Source: Acidilobaceae archaeon UBA158
Lineage (GTDB): Archaea > Thermoproteota > Thermoprotei_A > Sulfolobales > Acidilobaceae
Length of the DNA stretch: 9,792 nucleotides
Direction of reading: 5' to 3'
Assembly: GCA_002506595.1 (NCBI GenBank)
Contig: DAXV01000002.1
Location: 5,936-15,727 of the forward strand
The position numbers and the translations under genes were made by a program. Under the pieces are notes generated by a model. That model was not told the DNA's origin and did no database searches. It worked only from the letters and a program-made list of their open reading frames with translations. Of this stretch, positions 7,301 to 9,792 are shown in pieces. The number at the start of each line of letters is the position of its first letter. Position 1 is the first letter of the stretch.

Positions 7301-7309
7301 CTTATAAAC
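7301..7309 (+). promoter_or_regulatory. TATA box for the Cys-rich gene and tfs
   Basis: CTTATAAAC follows a T-run at 7289-7293 that may end the upstream message. Transcription would begin near 7331, about 12 bases before the TTG start at 7343. It would drive the small Cys-rich gene and, 25 bases after it, tfs. Confidence 0.45.
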
Positions 7310-7342
7310 TCAAAATTAACATAGAAAATTAAGGGAAAAAAA

Positions 7343-7603
7343 TTGAGAATAACCTTATCTTGGGAATATTGCGATATTTGTAAAAGAAAGGTTAGAACAA
7401 CTTTATGTAGGATAAACAATAAAGAATTTATAAGGGTTTGTCCCTATTGTATGGCATTGTTGTCTGACATTATAGAGTGTAATGGGAGTAAAACAAAATA
7501 TTCTTATGTAAGATCTAAAGAGAGGAATCCTAAGACCATTAAAAAAGACCTTCTTAATAGTATAGAGAGAGAAGTAAATGGAATTAATAGTTCTAATGCA
7601 TAA
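7343..7603 (+). CDS. Small zinc-ribbon-like protein upstream of tfs
   Basis: An 86-residue protein of no family I can name. It has CDIC (C10, C13) and CPYC (C33, C36), separated by 19 residues, which is the layout of a four-cysteine zinc ribbon. Two further cysteines are C22 and C46. The C-terminal 40 residues are polar and rich in lysine, arginine and asparagine, with no membrane segment. The start is TTG, preceded by a weak AAGGG (7331-7335); no better in-frame start lies nearby. It ends 25 bases before tfs and very likely shares its transcript. A nucleic-acid or protein-binding role in transcription or translation is plausible from the ribbon and neighbours, but this is inference. Confidence 0.72.
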   Translation: MRITLSWEYCDICKRKVRTTLCRINNKEFIRVCPYCMALLSDIIECNGSKTKYSYVRSKERNPKTIKKDLLNSIEREVNGINSSNA

Positions 7604-7628
7604 TTAGTAAGAATAGGTGATGCGAAAA

Positions 7629-7994
7629 ATGGTACAAGGATCCATGATGTTTTGCCCAAAATGTGGAAGTCTAATGAAACCAAAACATATTAATGGTAAG
7701 CTCTATTTAGTTTGCCCAAAATGTGGATATAAAATAGAAGTGGATCAAAGTAGTTTATCAAATAACCTTAAAGTAAAAGAAAAGATACAACATACTCCAA
7801 AAGATAAAACTATTGTAGTAGATTCTAATGCACCTCCGCCTACCGCTCAATTAGTAAAGGGAAGCATTAGATGTCCCAGATGTGGAAATGATGAATTATT
7901 GGCGTGGATGATACAAACAAGAGCGGCAGATGAGCCTCCAACAAGGTTTTATAGATGTACTAAATGTGGATATACATGGAGGGAATATGCTTAA
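7629..7994 (+). CDS. tfs: Transcription factor S (TFIIS-like RNA polymerase cleavage factor)
   Basis: TFS enters the secondary channel of archaeal RNA polymerase and stimulates cleavage of backtracked RNA. From the ATG at 7629 the protein has 121 residues: an N-terminal zinc ribbon with CPKC (C9, C12) and CPKC (C29, C32), a flexible linker of about 45 residues, and a C-terminal ribbon with CPRC (C82, C85) and CTKC (C110, C113). The C-ribbon holds the catalytic acidic tip D101-E102 within QTRAADEPPTRF, so this is the active cleavage form and not an inhibitory paralogue lacking the acids. The open frame starts earlier at GTG 7617, but GGTGAT at 7616-7621 makes a ribosome-binding site seven bases before the 7629 ATG. 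An ATG at 7644 directly before MFCPKC would match the usual family start and cannot be excluded. Confidence 0.93.
   Translation: MVQGSMMFCPKCGSLMKPKHINGKLYLVCPKCGYKIEVDQSSLSNNLKVKEKIQHTPKDKTIVVDSNAPPPTAQLVKGSIRCPRCGNDELLAWMIQTRAADEPPTRFYRCTKCGYTWREYA
7651..7727 (+). repeat. tfs: 17-base direct repeat within tfs zinc ribbon
   Basis: TTTGCCCAAAATGTGGA occurs at 7651-7667 and again at 7711-7727, exactly 60 bases apart and in the same frame. Each copy encodes the CPKCG half of the N-terminal zinc ribbon. It is an internal coding repeat; whether it reflects conserved codons or recent homogenisation cannot be told here. Confidence 0.8.
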
Positions 7995-8000
7995 AATTAG

Positions 8001-8006
8001 TTTTTT
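8001..8006 (+). terminator. T-run after tfs
   Basis: Six Ts begin seven bases after the tfs stop. Archaeal polymerase stops at such runs without a hairpin, so this is a reasonable terminator, separating tfs from metS. Confidence 0.35.
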
Positions 8007-8057
8007 AAATACTGCAAAAATTGTGAAATAATTGTTTTATTAGTTTATAGATAAAGC

Positions 8058-8067
8058 TTAATATATT
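8058..8067 (+). promoter_or_regulatory. TATA box for metS
   Basis: CTTAATATATT lies about 27 bases before a purine-containing stretch near 8089. The resulting leader of under 20 bases carries GGGAGTGG at 8097-8104, just ahead of the ATG at 8108. This supports separate transcription of metS. Confidence 0.45.
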
Positions 8068-8107
8068 GAGGCTAAAATTTAGTTTTGAGATCAAGAGGGA
8101 GTGGTTA

Positions 8108-9792
8108 ATGAAATACATAGTTGCATCAGCATGGCCGTATTCAGATTTTATTCCACATTTAGGTACTGTTCTTCATTTATTAAGTGCTGATGTATATTCA
8201 AGATATCTTAAAGCATTGGGAAACGATGTCATATTTGTAACTGGTAGTGATGAGCATGGCACTCCTATAGAATTGGAGGCAAGAAAAAGAAAGGTCACTC
8301 CAAAAGAGTTAACTGATCAAGTTCATGAATATATGGTTAAACTTTTTAATGAATTTAACTTTGAATTTAGCTTGTTCTCAAGAACAGAAAGCAAAGTTCA
8401 TAAGGAGTTTGTCAAAGAATTTTTATTAAAAATATATGAAAAAGGTTATATATTTCCTATGGAAGAAGAATTACCATATTGCATAAACGACAAAATGTTT
8501 TTACCTGATAGGTATGTAATTGGTACTTGCCCATATTGTGGATACGAATCTGCTCATGGAGATCAGTGTGATAGATGTGGCAGACTTTTAACTCCAAAAG
8601 ATTTAATAAATCCAAGGTGTGCATTATGTGGGTCAACACCTATATGGAAAAAGACTACAAACTACTTTATAGACTTAACAAAAGTACAGGACAAATTATT
8701 GAATTGGCTTAACAATAATAATAAATTAAGTGATAATGTGAAAAATTATAGTATCTCATGGATAAAACATGGATTAAAACCAAGAAGCATTACAAGAGAT
8801 ATATCATGGGGTATTGAGTCTCCTTTTCCAAATACTGAAGGAAAAACTATTTATGTTTGGTTTGATGCATTATTAGGCTATTTAAGTGCAACTAAAGAAT
8901 ATTTATTAAATTTAAAAAATGATGAAAATGCCTGGAAGGAGTATTGGAAAAATAAAGAAACTAGATCTATCTATTTTATTGGAAAAGACAATATACCATT
9001 TCACTCAATAATATTACCAGCATTGCTTTTAGCAGCTGATGATGATTATGTGCTTCCATGGGATATTAACTCTACAGAGTATTTAATGTATGAAGGACAA
9101 AAGTTTAGTAAAAGCAGAAAGATAGGAGTTTGGCTAGATGAGGCTTTAAAGATAGCCCCGGCTGAGTATTGGCGTTGGGCATTGATAAGAACTAGACCTG
9201 AAGGAGGAGATTCTAACTTTACATGGAAAGAATTTGTAAAAATTGTTAATAATGAACTTAATGATGACATTGGTAATTTCGTATATAGGGTTCTCTCATT
9301 AGTTAAGTCTAGATTTGATGGAGTTATACCAGAACCCAAAAAATTAGAAGATGTAGATTTAGATTTGAATGAAAAAGTTATTTATTATATAAATGAATAT
9401 AAAAGCAATATGGATCAAGTAAGACTTAAGAGAGCAACAGACTATATCTTAGAAATAGCTAGGCTTGGGAATAAATATTTAAATGATAGAGCTCCATGGG
9501 ATTTATATCGTAAAGATTTAGAATTAGCAAAAGGTGTGATTTATAATTCAACTAATATAATAAAAGATTTAGCATTATTACTTTATCCCTTTATACCATC
9601 AACATCAAATACTATCTGGAAACAACTTGGATATAACTCTAGCATAAAAGAAATAAACTTTGAATATTCTATAAATAATAAAATAAGCCCAGGAATGAAA
9701 ATAAGTAATATTGCTCCAATATTTAAGAAATTACCTGATGATTTCTTAAATAATATAGATAAAATATTAGAAAAGGCAAGAAATGATGCAAA
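8108..9792 (+). CDS. metS: Methionyl-tRNA synthetase (3' end outside window)
   Basis: MetRS charges tRNA-Met with methionine for initiation and elongation. The frame is open from the ATG at 8108 to the window edge, 561 codons without a stop, close to the full length of archaeal MetRS; only the tail is missing. Class I marks are PHLGT (16-20, the HIGH element), GSDEHGTP (46-53), WFDA (251-254) and KFSKS (332-336, the KMSKS loop). The connective-peptide zinc knuckles are C141-x2-C144 with C154-x2-C157, and C171-x2-C174. A lone C125 sits where a further CxxC pair is usual, with D128 in place of the second cysteine. The anticodon-binding helix bundle has the conserved NxxxxRAPW end, W464. No C-terminal tRNA-binding (Arc1p-like) domain is seen within the window. 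GGGAGTGG precedes the start. Upstream neighbour is tfs, 113 bases away. Confidence 0.96.
   Translation, partial: MKYIVASAWPYSDFIPHLGTVLHLLSADVYSRYLKALGNDVIFVTGSDEHGTPIELEARKRKVTPKELTDQVHEYMVKLFNEFNFEFSLFSRTESKVHKEFVKEFLLKIYEKGYIFPMEEELPYCINDKMFLPDRYVIGTCPYCGYESAHGDQCDRCGRLLTPKDLINPRCALCGSTPIWKKTTNYFIDLTKVQDKLLNWLNNNNKLSDNVKNYSISWIKHGLKPRSITRDISWGIESPFPNTEGKTIYVWFDALLGYLSATKEYLLNLKNDENAWKEYWKNKETRSIYFIGKDNIPFHSIILPALLLAADDDYVLPWDINSTEYLMYEGQKFSKSRKIGVWLDEALKIAPAEYWRWALIRTRPEGGDSNFTWKEFVKIVNNELNDDIGNFVYRVLSLVKSRFDGVIPEPKKLEDVDLDLNEKVIYYINEYKSNMDQVRLKRATDYILEIARLGNKYLNDRAPWDLYRKDLELAKGVIYNSTNIIKDLALLLYPFIPSTSNTIWKQLGYNSSIKEINFEYSINNKISPGMKISNIAPIFKKLPDDFLNNIDKILEKARNDA

Noticed and set aside
9046..9339. 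Minus-strand open frames inside metS (also 8457-8639)
   Set aside because: They overlap KMSKS and zinc-knuckle coding sequence of a clear MetRS gene and show no features of their own.

Overview
The window looks like chromosomal DNA of a thermophilic archaeon of the Thermoproteota (Crenarchaeota). The evidence is archaeal-type machinery throughout: an ABCE1/RLI recycling ATPase, a type 2 methionine aminopeptidase, transcription factor S, an archaeal/eukaryotic-type MetRS, a TrmJ-like SPOUT enzyme, and what I recognise as a DUF1512 membrane protein, a family I associate with crenarchaea. Initiation signals also fit: TATA-like boxes, GGTG/GGAG Shine-Dalgarno sites and frequent GTG/TTG starts. 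The DNA is very A+T rich, which would suit a Caldisphaera-like genome, but the genus is a guess.

Layout. At the left, a membrane-anchored family 2 glycosyltransferase (minus, ~36-1211) diverges from a trmJ-like tRNA 2'-O-methyltransferase gene (plus, 1418-2146). The latter converges on abcE1 (minus, 2175-3989). A UPF0173-type metallo-beta-lactamase-fold hydrolase (minus, 4063-4749) lies upstream of abcE1 and is divergent from map (plus, 4823-5728). To the right everything is on the plus strand: a DUF1512-like membrane protein (5829-6974) overlapping a small single-span membrane protein (6971-7270); a small cysteine-rich protein (7343-7603) followed closely by tfs (7629-7994); and metS (8108 to the window edge, incomplete).

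How the genes fit together. Five genes serve gene expression: tRNA modification (trmJ), tRNA charging (metS), initiator-Met removal (map), ribosome recycling (abcE1) and rescue of backtracked RNA polymerase (tfs). This is a housekeeping neighbourhood. I see no mobile element, CRISPR array, tRNA/rRNA gene or sign of recent transfer. The least understood parts are the membrane pair at 5829-7270 and the Cys-rich protein next to tfs. For abcE1, the hydrolase and tfs, Shine-Dalgarno placement favours starts slightly inside the longest open frame. No gene-free stretch exceeds 300 bases; the longest (1212-1417) is a divergent promoter region.
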